Source: Yamagishiella unicocca (lineage: Eukaryota > Chlorophyta > Chlorophyceae > Chlamydomonadales > Volvocaceae). From it: a stretch of DNA of 64,000 nucleotides. A program made the position numbers and the translations under genes. Where the stretch lies: NCBI GenBank assembly GCA_003116995.1, contig BDSL01000002.1, positions 1,448,001 to 1,512,000 on the forward strand, written 5' to 3'. The first letter of the stretch is position 1. Each line of letters opens with the position of its first letter. Positions 11,822-24,827 of the stretch are shown one piece after another. The notes under the pieces were generated by a model that did no database searches, was not told the DNA's origin, and saw only the letters and a program-made list of their open reading frames with translations.

Positions 11822-12310
11822 GCCGACTGGAGCCTCGCGGACAACGAAAAGAGCCCAATTGCACCAATTTGCACCAATTTGAGCAAATGTGAAAGCCCAC
11901 CGCCTCTCGACTGCTTACCAAACAGAGCTCGCTAACCGCAGCGGCAGAGGCGGAGCTCCGTGCAGGCGCTGAGACCGTGAAGAGCTCCCAATACTGCTTG
12001 CAGGGCATCTTTGAGCCATGGTCGTGCCGAAACAGTCGCAGGAGACGCGTATGTATGCCTGTTCCGGAACGTATCTGTCGATACGCGCGGTCAATGCACC
12101 ACTTCAATTGGCGAATCAAAATGCACTGCTAAGCATCGAAACGTTGATTAAAGAAATGTAGTAATATTGTGTGCAAGCCGCCTCTATGCCAGGATTTGCT
12201 GTTTGGACCTGATTCGATTGTACGGCATATAGGAAAAGCGGGAATGCTGCAGTAACTTACCAAATCGCCATGATTTGGGGTAACACGGTAACTGCGTTTA
12301 ATTAGGATGG
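11822..12310. promoter_or_regulatory. Divergent intergenic region between cupin and METTL3 genes
   Basis: About 490 bases separate the two divergent start codons and must contain both promoters and 5' UTRs. The part next to METTL3 (about 12,120-12,310) is clearly richer in A+T than the genes. No confident TATA box or known operator was recognised. An 11-base tandem duplication (CAATTTGCACC type) occurs at about 11,858-11,880. Confidence 0.5.
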
Positions 12311-15300
12311 ATGGAGCCCGCTGCTGAGGTCGTTCCTGGGGGCGAAGCAACGCCTGAGCAACGCTATGAGCAAGAACGCAAGGAGGCCCGTGAACGGATA
12401 CGGGCATTGCGTGAGAAGTTAGTATATAGGTGCAGGGACTTAGGAAAATGGAAAATTTTTGTACCTGCCTCAGTCGACGTACCACGCGAGCCAGCAAAGG
12501 CAGAAGCGGAGACGACGGTCTTCAACATTTTAACAGGATGCTTGTTCGACCCAACAACGCTCATACCGGTGGATGTGCAGGCGCTGCACAGGAAGGTGTG
12601 TTCGATCGGGGCGGCCAGACCCAGGCATGGGTTAGCTAGGCATGCCCAACAAAGATTGTTAGTGACAAGACCAGCGGGCACCGTGACGCCGAGCACCCTA
12701 AGCTCGACATGGGCTGGAGGAGCGGCGGACCCAGCGGGGGGACGGCTGCACAGCTAAGGCTGCAGCGCTTTGCGCTCAGACTGGAAGCCGCCACCTAGCG
12801 CCGGCCGTGAGCATTGAAACTGCTGGAGCCGCGACAGCTCCGCCTCTGCCAGCGCCACCTTGCCCCGCCCCCGACGAACCTATCTGCCGACCCTCGGCAT
12901 AACGAGCCCTTCCCGCGCGCGCCGCCCCTAACGCCTACGGGTTTCCCCTCAACCCTCCGCCAACCCTCCGCCAGATCCTGGCCGACCCCGCCGGCGACCG
13001 CTACGAGGCCGCCCTGGCGGCCCTGGGCCTTTCCAGCCCTGAGCCGCTGGTGCACAAGATGTCGTCCATCAGTTTCAAGTTCGGGCCCTCGGAGTTCAGC
13101 TGCATTAAGATCGGGCAGCTGGCGTTCGCGGATGGGTTGCGGATGTACGTGACGCGCGTGGACCGGCCCGCGCTGACCAGGTGGGTGCAGCAGGGGCATC
13201 TGTGTTGTTTAGCTCAGCTTTAGAGCTTTAAACAAAAGCTTTAGTTGTTTAAAGCTTTAGTTGTTTAATGCAACATCTAACAACGCATGGAATTAAAGCG
13301 GGTGGCGTCGGGAGCAGGGAGGAACCCGTGGTGTATTCCTACACCGGGTGGCGGGTGCGGGGCGTGGGGCGTGAGTTAAAATGAGGTGGAGGTAGCGACG
13401 CCGGGTTGCCGCTTCGGGCCGTTGCTCGAGCCGGACGGGAGGGCACGGTGCCGCCACAATCGCCTCCTCACCGCTTCTCCTGAGCGCATCGACGAGCCAC
13501 GCCGCAAAGCACACGTCCGCACTCCGTCTCGCACTGCGCTCCCCGGGCCCCTCGCGCAGGCTGACCGGCATTGAGGACCCGGACAAGAACAAACAGTCGC
13601 AGGCCCCGGGGCAGCCGGGCCAGCAGCAGCAGCTCGTTGCCCAGCCAGGGCCACCAGGCGGTCAGCAGCAGCAGCAGCCTGGGGGGCAGGGGCCTGGGCT
13701 CCACATGATGATGGGAGGCCCGGCTGGACCCGGTGGCGGGATGGGCATGGGCCTTATGCCCGACGGCATGGGTCCCCCGGGCGGGATGATGCCCCCGGGG
13801 GGCCCGGCGGGTCCGGGCATGATGGGGATGCCGGGGGTCATGATGGGGCCGCCCGGGGCCGGAGGCCCGGGGGGTGGCTTCGGGATGAACATGGGCCCGC
13901 CTGGCTTCATGGGCGCTGGACGGCCGCCAATGCAAGGTGGGAGGTTGTGGGGAGGGCGGGAGGGGCAGCGAGGAAACCCGTGCGCACACGACGTAGGAGG
14001 TTGGGCGAGAAGGAGAGTGGTGAAGTGGGCGCCGACCGGGGGGGGACGTCACCGCATGGAATCCCTCCCGGGCTGCGTGATGGGAGAGGTGGCGGGAGAG
14101 GTGGCGAAGAACAATAGTTGACCGAAGTAGGAGGGGAACGGGCGAGGGGCAACGGTAGGGGAATTTTGGAGGAGAGCTAATGCGCCGTGGGGGGCGTGGC
14201 TGGGGATATGCCTCGTGCCCTCGTCCGGCCTTAGTGCCCTCCCTGGCGTGACCTGCTGGCCCACCCCGACCCCAACCTCGCCCCTAGGTGCCGGAATGGG
14301 GTTCCCAGGCGGCGGCGGGGGCATGATGATGGGCGGCCCGGGTGGCGGGCCGATGGGGCCCGTGCCGCCGCCCATGCCGCCCAGGATGCCGCCGCCCGAG
14401 TCCTCAGTGCCGCCCCCGCCCCCGCAACTGCCTGACGCCAAGCGCATGCGCATGGACGCCGGCAAGGGCGGGGCGGGGCAGGGCGGCGGTGGTGGCGGCG
14501 GTGGCGTTGGCGGTGGTGGAGCGCTGGATGAGATCCTCAGCAAGCGCTCCGTGAAGGAGAAGGTCAAGGTGGAGAAGTGAGCCACGGGGGACGGGGCGGC
14601 GGGGCAATATTGTGGGGGGTGCGTGGTGCGGAATTTTTCGCGGCTAGTGGCAGGGCGGCTCGGGGCTGGCTGGCTGGCTGGTTGCCCTGGTGCGGCCACC
14701 GTGTAGCTCTCAGAGTAGTGCCTGGGCGACCAGCTGCCGGGCACCTGGCGGCTCCGCTGCCGCACTGCCCGCAGCCTCCTAGTTGCACTGGCTGCGGCCC
14801 CTAGGTGTTCCATGACTCTCCTGTTCCGGGCTGGCCTGTGCAGTGTGGGGCCTACCGCGCCCCGCCCCAACCCCCTCGCCTCCTCGCCCTGCTGCCCCCT
14901 CCTCCAGGGGCTCGGAGCTACTGGACATCCTGGCCAAGCCCACGGCTCGCGAGTCAGCCCGCGTGGAGCAGTTCCGCACCGCCGGGGGGTCGGCCATCCG
15001 GGAGCACTGCCCGCACCTCACCAAGGACGAGTGCAGGAGGTGCGGCAGGAGGGCTGGGCGGCACACCGGTGACAAGTCACGTGCTGGGGTCATGTAGCTG
15101 CCTGCCTCCACCGCCTTCCCCATCGCCCCCGGCCCGTCCTTTGAACCTGTACTCCCGCACCAACCCCCTAGCCCCACGTTCCCCGGCCCGCCTGCATCCA
15201 CGGGTCTCGCATCCACGGGTCTTCCTCGAACCCCCTTTGCCTGCCGTGCCCCCCCCCCCCCGCTCCCCCCGCTCCCCCCTCCCAGGGTCAACGGGGCTGT

Positions 15301-17375
15301 CTTGGCCTGCAGCCGGCTGCACTTCTTCCGCGTCGTCCAGGGCCACACGGACGTGTCGCTGGGCAACTGCAGCTACCTGGACACATGCAGGTGGGGGAGA
15401 GGGACTAGCAGGGACAGCGGTGGGGGGAGTTGGGGCCCGAATAGTTCCGGGGACGGGGTTCGAGGAAGACCCGTGGATGCCCGAAAAAACCCGTTTAGAA
15501 CAGACGTCGTGAGATGCATGCTGGAGAACTGGGGGGGGGGGGGAGTTGGGGCCCGAACAGGTATTGGGGGTCAGCGGGCGGGCCTCAGGCGGCCCCTTCC
15601 GCAAAACCATGCTGCCAGCTGTGGCGCCGCATCCCGACGCCTCTGCTTGTCGACCTGCTGCTGCCGCACCTCCCCTCCCGACCTGCTGCTGCAGAAACAT
15701 GCGCACTTGCAAGTACGTGCACTACCGGCCGGACCCCGAACCCGATGTGCCGGGCATGGGGGCGGAGGTCGCAAGGCTGCGGGCGAGCGTGCCGAAGTAC
15801 GTGGAGGCCAGGGGGAGGGCGGGGAAGGGTGTAGCGGGTCGAGAGGACGGGTGATGCAGGTGGCCAGGAAGGCGCTTGGATCCAAGTGGAAAAGTCCCAA
15901 CCCTTAACCAAACCTAATCAAACCTCCTCGCAGGTACCTGCAGGCCCTACAGGCGCCGCAGTGGATAAACTGTGACGTACGGAAGTTCGACATGACCGTG
16001 CTGGGCAAGTTCGGCGTCATCATGGCAGATCCGCCGTGGGAGATCCATCAAGATCTGCCGTACGGCACCATGAAGGACGACGAGATGCTCAATCTGAACA
16101 TCGGCTGCCTGCAGGACAACGGCGTCATCTTCGTCTGGGTCACGGGTGAGTCCGCTGGGGGTTACAATAAAAGAACCGGTAACACAACTGGGAAAATGTA
16201 GTGGGTGCATAGCCTACGGACACCGGGACGCGCGCGCATGCTACTGGACTAGGGTGGCCGGCCACACACACGGACGCGGCGACGAGTCCGCTGGGGGGCC
16301 GGAGGGCGCAGACGGCAGGGGTTTCCCCGCCGGCGCGGGTTCCGTACCGCCTGGGCATAGCTGGTTATCCAGGCGATTTGAATGTGGGTGAGGTCCATGG
16401 ATCATGGGGCGCGTGCCTGGAGCCCTTGTGGTGCTGTCGTTCTACATTCCGAATCCGGTCGCGAGCGCTCACCTCTGGCTGCGACCGCGCCCTTTTCGGT
16501 GCGCCCCCAACCCGGTGTGTACGACCGCGGTGTTGTGGTTTCGGTGCAGGGCGCGCTATGGAGCTGGCTCGCGAGTGCATGGCCAAGTGGGGCTACAAGC
16601 GAGTGGACGAGCTGATCTGGGTCAAGACGAACCAGCTGCAGCGCCTCATCCGCACCGGCCGCACCGGCCACTGGCTCAACCATTCCAAGGAGCACTGCCT
16701 GGTGGGCATCAAAGGCAACCCGCAGCTGAACAGGTTGGTGGATGGATGGCTGGGTAGTGAGGTAGTTCCGATATGCTGCGTGCACCAACACAGGCGGGTG
16801 GTTGGTTGGACGGCAAGGTGCGTCAGCACCTGGGGGGTCCCGGGCAATCCAGGGCCTGCGTAGGAGCTGCGTCGGAAGGGCGAGCTGGGTTGGGTTGGAG
16901 GTAATGGACCGGTCAGGACGAGAGCCCGAGCAGTGGCCTGGGCGGGTTAAGGGGGAGTTCCTGCTTACCCTGTCACCCTGCCACCTGGTGTGGTGACGCT
17001 ACAGCTGTCTGCCTGCCTGCGAGGTGCGTTCATCGGCTTGCTGCGACCATCAAGACACCGCAATACCGTATCCGTCCTTGTTGGGCCGTGGCTTGTGTGC
17101 CCCTCAGGTTCGTGGACTGCGACGTGGTGGTGGCGGAGGTGCGCCAGACCTCCCGCAAGCCCGATGAGATGTACTCGCTGCTGGAGCGGCTCAGCCCCGG
17201 AACACGTAAGCTCGAGATTTTTGCGCGCGAGCACAACCTCAAGCCCGGCTGGGTGGGGCTGGGCAACCAGCTCAAAAACGTCAACATCATCGAGCCGGAG
17301 CTGCGGCAGCGCTTCACGGCTCGGTACGGCTTCGAGCCGGACGCCGCCGTCAACATCACGGTTGGGCAGTCCTGA
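12311..17375 (+). CDS. MTA: METTL3/MTA N6-adenosine mRNA methyltransferase
   Basis: This is the catalytic subunit of the nuclear m6A writer, transferring methyl from SAM to adenosine in mRNA with a METTL14-type partner. Exons join(12311..12595, 12975..13180, 13560..13936, 14288..14576, 14908..15039, 15286..15390, 15695..15796, 15934..16145, 16550..16733, 17108..17375) total 2160 bases, 719 residues, close to plant MTA. Every border has GT and AG, and phases match. Residues 1-30 are charged and helical. Residues about 175-365 are low complexity: Q-rich, then Met/Gly/Pro-rich, with KRMRMD as a possible nuclear signal. Two CCCH zinc fingers follow: C420, C428, C438, H442 and C458, C464, C470, H474. 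The MT-A70 domain carries DPPW at 531-534, then [37 protein letters not shown] and [12 protein letters not shown], all METTL3-specific rather than METTL14. An in-frame ATG is not seen just upstream; the ATG at 12307 is in another frame. Confidence 0.95.
13224..13267. repeat. Hairpin plus 16 bp tandem repeat in METTL3 intron 2
   Basis: A perfect 12-base inverted repeat (AGCTTTAAACAA at 13224-13235, its complement at 13245-13256) encloses a 9-base loop. The same bases form two tandem copies of AAGCTTTAGTTGTTTA (13236-13251, 13252-13267). The A+T-rich patch stands out inside the GC-rich intron 13181-13559. Confidence 0.85.
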
Positions 17376-17864
17376 GGAATCCCGGATGACCTCCTGGCGG
17401 ATGCTTGGACGGGCAGATGGAGTTAGGTCGTTGTCGGCCGGGTCGGCAAGTTGGCCTCAAGAGGCAGGGGCCGCAACTCAGTCGCAGAGAGCAGGGCAGA
17501 GGGGGAAGGGCGCTACCGCTGTGGCCGCCGGGGGAGCGTGCAGGGTGTGCAAGTGCGGCACTGGGGCCTAGCTGGTCCCACTGAGGCCTAGCCGGCCCCT
17601 AGCTGGGGCCTAGCTGGTCCCACGCGAGGCGGCTGCGGCGTGCTGCAATAGCTATGGACTGAAAGCTGCATGTGGCTACCGGGCATGGTGCGAGCGGAGT
17701 ACGGTGCGTGTTGATTTCTGTGCTCCTGCGCAACAACCGTGCAGCTGCGGCTGATCCAGTGACAGGCACAATAGGAGGCTTGGAGCCGGGAGCCGGGAGC
17801 GGCGTGCGGTGGTGACTGGCTGCTGGGTGTTGATTGCGCCAGCGGCTCCCAGGTTGTGAGTGAA
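17376..17864. other. Region between METTL3 stop and the small - strand ORF
   Basis: Probably the METTL3 3' UTR and terminator region. A short local duplication of GGCCTAGCTGGTCCCA occurs at about 17,566-17,622. No TGTAA signal was found in it and no gene is seen. Confidence 0.45.
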
Positions 17865-18146
17865 TTAGATGCGCCAGCAGCAGTACCATGTGCCCCCCAC
17901 TGGGGCCAGGATCGCTGCCGTCGCCACCACCATCAGCAGCAGCATCCCGTTTAGCATATTTACCCTTTGGGTTGCAACCCCAGGACCCCCCTTTTTTTCC
18001 CGGTGGCAGTTCAATACGGAATCAACCGCAGTGGTTGCCTGGTGGTGTGTAAGGCGCTGGATGACTTCATCTGAAAGGTCGGGGTTAAGTTTTTTTAGCA
18101 AGGTCTTCTGGATGTCAGAAGCTGTATTAAGGGTTTCTAGCGGCAT
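17865..18146 (-). CDS. Possible small single-pass membrane protein, unknown family
   Basis: An uninterrupted 93-codon frame opens at ATG 18146. Residues about 1-50 are polar (SDIQKTLLKKLNPDLSDEVI, then a His/Thr patch), residues 51-64 are basic, and one hydrophobic segment (MLLLMVVATAAILAPVGG, about 68-85) lies near the C-terminus, as in a tail-anchored protein. The frame extends 5' in the same phase to 18314 but those codons look unlike protein. No family is recognised. It converges on METTL3 and is the last candidate gene before the satellite, so it could also be a terminal exon or a chance ORF. Confidence 0.35.
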   Translation of the reverse strand: MPLETLNTASDIQKTLLKKLNPDLSDEVIQRLTHHQATTAVDSVLNCHREKKGGPGVATQRVNMLNGMLLLMVVATAAILAPVGGTWYCCWRI

Positions 18147-18557
18147 GGCTAATGTTGAAAGAGGCGAACAAGATATATAAGATAGCAATTGCAGGCGACA
18201 GGATTGAATGACGTGGCCGTGGCATTGACCGCAGACCGTATCGACGTGAGGCAGAACCAGCGGCAGGTTTTGGCGGCCCTGAAGCAGAAGAATGGCATAC
18301 ATAAGTAGGTGCAAAAGTACGTGGGTAGTTGCAAAAAGTAAAGTGGGTCAGAAAATGCGGGGGAATGTACGACAACTAGGCATGTTTACATAGGGGGAAT
18401 GTATGACAATCACTGAAGTAAGTAATATCAAAGCTGCCGCAGGCTTAGGTAGTAGATCATGTAAAGGCAAATATAATGATATATTCAAGAGCCTAGAACA
18501 CGAAAAAAAAGCAAAACTTTGGCCTTTGTCTAGCTAGTGTAATAATGAGCGGTGGCA
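18147..18557. other. A+T-rich transition to the satellite array
   Basis: About 410 bases of falling G+C, with no gene. GGGGGAATGTACGACAA at about 18,359 is repeated with one change at about 18,394. At 18,558 the sequence enters the satellite (ATAAACATCATTGAAGATC), which is a mid-monomer position, so the array edge is abrupt. Confidence 0.6.
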
Positions 18558-21500
18558 ATAAACATCATTGAAGATCAAAGCGCAAGTTTGGTGTCATTTG
18601 GTCAAGGCACTGCACTTATAGGACAAGGCAAACCTGGGCAGTTAGCTCATTGCTCTGTGCTTTGCTAACCACCATGGCCATTTTCAGGTACCTCTTGCGG
18701 TTTGCTGCTGGCCCCAAAAACTTTCGGTATTGATTATAAATATCATTTAAAGATCAAAGCGCAGGTTTGGTGCCATTTGGTCAAGGCACTGCACCTGTAG
18801 GACAAGGCAAACCTGGGCAGTTAGCTCGTTGCTCTGTGCTTTGCTAACCACCATGGCCATTTTTAGGTACCTCTTGCGGTTTGCTGCTGGCCCCAAAAAC
18901 TTTCGGTATATATTAGAAACATCGTTGAAAGATCAAAGCGCAGGTTTGGTGTCATTTGGTCAAGGCACTGCACCTGTAGGACAAGGCAAACCTGGGCAGT
19001 TAGCTCGTTGCTCTGTGCTTTACTAACCACCATGGCCATTTTCAGGTACCTCTTGCGGTTTGCTGCTGGCCTAAGAACTTTCGGTGTTTATTATAAATAT
19101 CATTTAAAGATCAAAGCGCAAGTTTGGTGTCATTTGGTCAAGGCACTGCACCTGTAGGACAAGGCAAACCTGGGCAGTTAGCTCGTTGCTCTGTGCTTTG
19201 CTAACCACCATGGCCATTTTAAGTTACCTCTTGCGGTTTGCTGCTGGCCCCAAAAACTTTCGGTATTGATTATAAATATCATTTAAAGATCAAAGCGCAG
19301 GTTTGGTGCCATTTGGTCAAGGCACTGCACCTGTAGGACAAGGCAAACCTGGGCAGTTAGCTCGTTGCTCTGTGCTTTGCTAACCACCATGGCCATTTTT
19401 AGGTACCTCTTGCGGTTTGCTGCTGGCCCCAAAAACTTTCGGTATATATTAGAAACATCGTTGAAAGATCAAAGCGCAGGTTTGGTGTCATTTGGTCAAG
19501 GCACTGCACCTGTAGGACAAGGCAAACCTGGGCAGTTAGCTCGTTGCTCTGTGCTTTACTAACCACCATGGCCATTTTCAGGTACCTCTTGCGGTTTGCT
19601 GCTGGCCTAAGAACTTTCGGTGTTTATTATAAATATCATTTAAAGATCAAAGCGCAAGTTTGGTGTCATTTGGTCAAGGCACTGCACCTGTAGGACAAGG
19701 CAAACCTGGGCAGTTAGCTCGTTGCTCTGTGCTTTGCTAACCACCATGGCCATTTTAAGTTACCTCTTGCGGTTTGCTGCTGGCCCCAAAAACTTTCGGT
19801 ATTGATTATAAATATCATTTAAAGATCAAAGCGCAGGTTTGGTGCCATTTGGTCAAGGCACTGCACCTGTAGGACAAGGCAAACCTGGGCAGTTAGCTCG
19901 TTGCTCTGTGCTTTGCTAACCACCATGGCCATTTTTAGGTACCTCTTGCGGTTTGCTGCTGGCCCCAAAAACTTTCGGTATATATTAGAAACATCGTTGA
20001 AAGATCAAAGCGCAGGTTTGGTGTCATTTGGTCAAGGCACTGCACCTGTAGGACAAGGCAAACCTGGGCAGTTAGCTCGTTGCTCTGTGCTTTACTAACC
20101 ACCATGGCCATTTTCAGGTACCTCTTGCGGTTTGCTGCTGGCCTAAGAACTTTCGGTGTTTATTATAAATATCATTTAAAGATCAAAGCGCAAGTTTGGT
20201 GTCATTTGGTCAAGGCACTGCACCTGTAGGACAAGGCAAACCTGGGCAGTTAGCTCGTTGCTCTGTGCTTTGCTAACCACCATGGCCATTTTCATGTACC
20301 TTTTACGGTTTGCTGCTGGCCCCAAGACTTTCGGTATTGATTATAAATATAATTGAAAGATCAAAGTGCAAGTTTGGTGTCATTTGGTCAAGGCACTGCA
20401 CCTGTAGGACAAGGCAAACCTGGGCAGTTAGCTCATTGCTCTGTGCTTTACTAACCACCATGGCCATTTTCATGTACCTCTTGCGGTTTGCTGCTGGCCC
20501 CAAAAACGTTCGGTATTGATTATAAATATCATTGAAAGATCAAAGCGCAAGTTTGGTGTCATTTGGTCAAGGCACTGCACCTGTAGGACAAGGCAAACCT
20601 GGGCAGTTAGCTCCTTGCTCTGTGCTTTGCTAACCACCATGGCCATTTTCAGGTACCTCTTGCGGTTTGCTGCTGGCCCCCAAAACATTCGGTGTTTATT
20701 ATAAATATCATTTAAAGATCAAAGCGCAAGTTTGGTGTCATTCGGTCAAGGCACTGCACTTGTAGGACAAGGCAAACCTGGGCAGTTAGCTCATTGCTCT
20801 GTGCTTTGCTAACCACCATGGCCATTTTCAGGTAGCTCTTGCGGTTTGCTGATGGCTCCAAAAACTTTCGGTATTTATTATAAATATCATTTAAAGATCA
20901 AAGCGCAAGTTTGGTGTCATTTGGTCAAGGCACTGCACTTGTAGGACAAGGCAAACCTGGGCAGTTAGCTCATTGCTCTGTGCTTTGCTAATCACCATGG
21001 CCATTTTCAGGTAGCTCTTGCGGTTTGCTGCTGGCCCCAAAAACTTTCGGTATTGATTATAAATATCATTGAAAGATCAAAGCGCAAGTTTGGTGTCATT
21101 TGGTCAAGGCACTGCACTTGTAGGACAAGGCAAACCTGGGCAGTTAGCTCATTGCTCTGTGCTTTGCTAACCACCATGGCCATTTTCAGGTAGCTCTTGC
21201 GGTTTGCTGCTGGCCCCAAAAACGTTCGGTATTGATTATAAATATAATTGAAAGATCAAAGCGCAAGTTTGGTGTCATTCGGTCAAGGCACTGCACTTGT
21301 AGGACAAGGCAAACCTGGGCAGTTAGCTCGTTGCTCTGTGCTTTGCTAACCACCATGGCCATTTTCAGGTAGCTCTTGCGGTTTGCTGCTGGCCCCAAAA
21401 ACTTTCGGTATTGATTATAAATATCATTGAAAGATCAAAGCGCAAGTTTGGTGTCATTTGGTCAAGGCACTGCACCTGTAGGACAAGGCAAACCTGGGCA

Positions 21501-24500
21501 GTTAGCTCGTTGCTCTGTGCTTTGCTAACCACCATGGCCATTTTCAGGTAGCTCTTGCGGTTTGCTGCTGGCCCCAAAAACGTTCGGTATTGATTATAAA
21601 TATAATTGAAAGATCAAAGCGCAAGTTTGGTGTCATTCGGTCAAGGCACTGCACTTGTAGGACAAGGCAAACCTGGGCAGTTAGCTCGTTGCTCTGTGCT
21701 TTGCTAACCACCATGGCCATTTTCAGGTAGCTCTTGCGGTTTGCTGCTGGCCCCAAATACTTTCGGTATTGATTATAAATATCATTTAAAGATCAAAGCG
21801 CAAGTTTGGTGCCATTTGGTCAAGGCACTGCACTTGTAGGACAAGGCAAACCTGGGCAGTTAGCTTGTTGCTCTGTGCTTTACTAACCACCATGGCCATT
21901 TTCAGGTAGCTCTTGCGGTTTGCTGCTGGCCCCAAAAACATTCGGTGTTTATTATAAATATCATTTAAAGATCAAAGCGCAAGTTTGGTGTCATTCGGTC
22001 AAGGCACTGCACTTGTAGGACAAGGCAAACCTGGGCAGTTAGCTCGTTGCTCTGTGCTTTGCTAACCACCATGGCCATTTTCAGGTAGCTCTTGCGGTTT
22101 GCTGATGGCTCCAAAAACTTTCGGTATTTATTATAAATATCATTTAAAGATCAAAGCGCAAGTTTGGTGTCATTTGGTCAAGGCACTGCACTTGTAGGAC
22201 AAGGCAAACCTGGGCAGTTAGCTCATTGCTCTGTGCTTTGCTAATCACCATGGCCATTTTCAGGTAGCTCTTGCGGTTTGCTGCTGGCCCCAAAAACTTT
22301 CGGTATTGATTATAAATATCATTGAAAGATCAAAGCGCAAGTTTGGTGTCATTTGGTCAAGGCACTGCACCTGTAGGACAAGGCAAACCTGGGCAGTTAG
22401 CTCGTTGCTCTGTGCTTTGCTAACCACCATGGCCATTTTCAGGTAGCTCTTGCGGTTTGCTGCTGGCCCCAAAAACGTTCGGTATTGATTATAAATATAA
22501 TTGAAAGATCAAAGCGCAAGTTTGGTGTCATTCGGTCAAGGCACTGCACTTGTAGGACAAGGCAAACCTGGGCAGTTAGCTCGTTGCTCTGTGCTTTGCT
22601 AACCACCATGGCCATTTTCAGGTAGCTCTTGCGGTTTGCTGCTGGCCCCAAAAACTTTCGGTATTGATTATAAATATCATTGAAAGATCAAAGCGCAAGT
22701 TTGGTGTCATTTGGTCAAGGCACTGCACCTGTAGGACAAGGCAAACCTGGGCAGTTAGCTCGTTGCTCTGTGCTTTGCTAACCACCATGGCCATTTTCAG
22801 GTAGCTCTTGCGGTTTGCTGCTGGCCCCAAAAACGTTCGGTATTGATTATAAATATAATTGAAAGATCAAAGCGCAAGTTTGGTGTCATTCGGTCAAGGC
22901 ACTGCACTTGTAGGACAAGGCAAACCTGGGCAGTTAGCTCGTTGCTCTGTGCTTTGCTAACCACCATGGCCATTTTCAGGTAGCTCTTGCGGTTTGCTGC
23001 TGGCCCCAAATACTTTCGGTATTGATTATAAATATCATTTAAAGATCAAAGCGCAGGTTTGGTGCCATTTGGTCAAGGCACTGCACCTGTAGGACAAGGC
23101 AAACCTGGGCAGTTAGCTTGTTGCTCTGTGCTTTACTAACCACCATGGCCATTTTCAGGTAGCTCTTGCGGTTTGCTGCTGGCCCCAAATACTTTCGGTA
23201 TTGATTATAAATATCATTTAAAGATCAAAGCGCAAGTTTGGTGCCATTTGGTCAAGGCACTGCACTTGTAGGACAAGGCAAACCTGGGCAGTTAGCTTGT
23301 TGCTCTGTGCTTTACTAACCACCATGGCCATTTTCAGGTAGCTCTTGCGGTTTGCTGCTGGCCCCAAAAACATTCGGTGTTTATTATAAATATCATTTAA
23401 AGATCAAAGCGCAAGTTTGGTGTCATTCGGTCAAGGCACTGCACTTGTAGGACAAGGCAAACCTGGGCAGTTAGCTCGTTGCTCTGTGCTTTGCTAACCA
23501 CCATGGCCATTTTCAGGTACCTCTTGCGGTTTGCTGATGGCTCCAAAAACTTTCGGTATTTATTATAAATATCATTTAAAGATCAAAGCGCAAGTTTGGT
23601 GTCATTTGGTCAAGGCACTGCACTTGTAGGACAAGGCAAACCTGGGCAGTTAGCTCATTGCTCTGTGCTTTGCTAATCACCATGGCCATTTTCAGGTAGC
23701 TCTTGCGGTTTGCTGCTGGCCCCAAAAACTTTCGGTATTGATTATAAATATCATTGAAAGATCAAAGCGCAAGTTTGGTGTCATTTGGTCAAGGCACTGC
23801 ACCTGTAGGACAAGGCAAACCTGGGCAGTTAGCTCGTTGCTCTGTGCTTTGCTAACCACCATGGCCATTTTCAGGTAGCTCTTGCGGTTTGCTGCTGGCC
23901 CCAAAAACGTTCGGTATTGATTATAAATATAATTGAAAGATCAAAGCGCAAGTTTGGTGTCATTCGGTCAAGGCACTGCACTTGTAGGACAAGGCAAACC
24001 TGGGCAGTTAGCTCGTTGCTCTGTGCTTTGCTAACCACCATGGCCATTTTCAGGTAGCTCTTGCGGTTTGCTGCTGGCCCCAAAAACTTTCGGTATTGAT
24101 TATAAATATCATTGAAAGATCAAAGCGCAAGTTTGGTGTCATTTGGTCAAGGCACTGCACCTGTAGGACAAGGCAAACCTGGGCAGTTAGCTCGTTGCTC
24201 TGTGCTTTGCTAACCACCATGGCCATTTTCAGGTAGCTCTTGCGGTTTGCTGCTGGCCCCAAAAACGTTCGGTATTGATTATAAATATAATTGAAAGATC
24301 AAAGCGCAAGTTTGGTGTCATTCGGTCAAGGCACTGCACTTGTAGGACAAGGCAAACCTGGGCAGTTAGCTCGTTGCTCTGTGCTTTGCTAACCACCATG
24401 GCCATTTTCAGGTAGCTCTTGCGGTTTGCTGCTGGCCCCAAATACTTTCGGTATTGATTATAAATATCATTTAAAGATCAAAGCGCAGGTTTGGTGCCAT

Positions 24501-24827
24501 TTGGTCAAGGCACTGCACCTGTAGGACAAGGCAAACCTGGGCAGTTAGCTTGTTGCTCTGTGCTTTACTAACCACCATGGCCATTTTCAGGTAGCTCTTG
24601 CGGTTTGCTGCTGGCCCCAAAAACTTTCGGTATTGATTATAAATATCATTTAAAGATCAAAGCGCAGGTTTGGTGCCATTTGGTCAAGGCACTGCACCTG
24701 TAGGACAAGGCAAACCTGGGCAGTTAGCTCATTGCTCTGTGCTTTGCTAACCACCATGGCCATTTTCATGTACCTCTTACGGTTTGCTGCTTGCCCCAAG
24801 ACTTTCGGTATTGATTATAAATATAAC
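18558..24827. repeat. Satellite block A1, 179 bp monomers
   Basis: About 35 head-to-tail monomers. Diagnostic text: GATCAAAGCGCAAGTTTGG, GGCACTGCACCTGTAGGACA, CTAACCACCATGGCCATTTT, TTGCGGTTTGCTGCTGGCC. This block has GTGTCATT, mostly TTAGCTCGTT/CATT and TATTGATTATAAATATCATT. At 18.6-20.2 kb three consecutive 536 bp (3-monomer) units are nearly identical. From about 20.8 kb most monomers read GGTAGCTC instead of GGTACCTC, and pairs alternate with a 358 bp (2-monomer) period inside larger repeats of 1253 and 1432 bp. Numerous 60-75 codon frames on both strands are by-products of the repeat. Confidence 0.97.

Noticed and set aside
13468..14052. 194-codon - strand ORF and other long frames over the METTL3 exons
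   Set aside because: Shadows of the GC-rich METTL3 low-complexity exons.
18558..20300. Telomere repeat (TTTTAGGG type) at the start of the array
   Set aside because: TTTTTAGG occurs inside monomers but never in tandem; no telomeric array is present.
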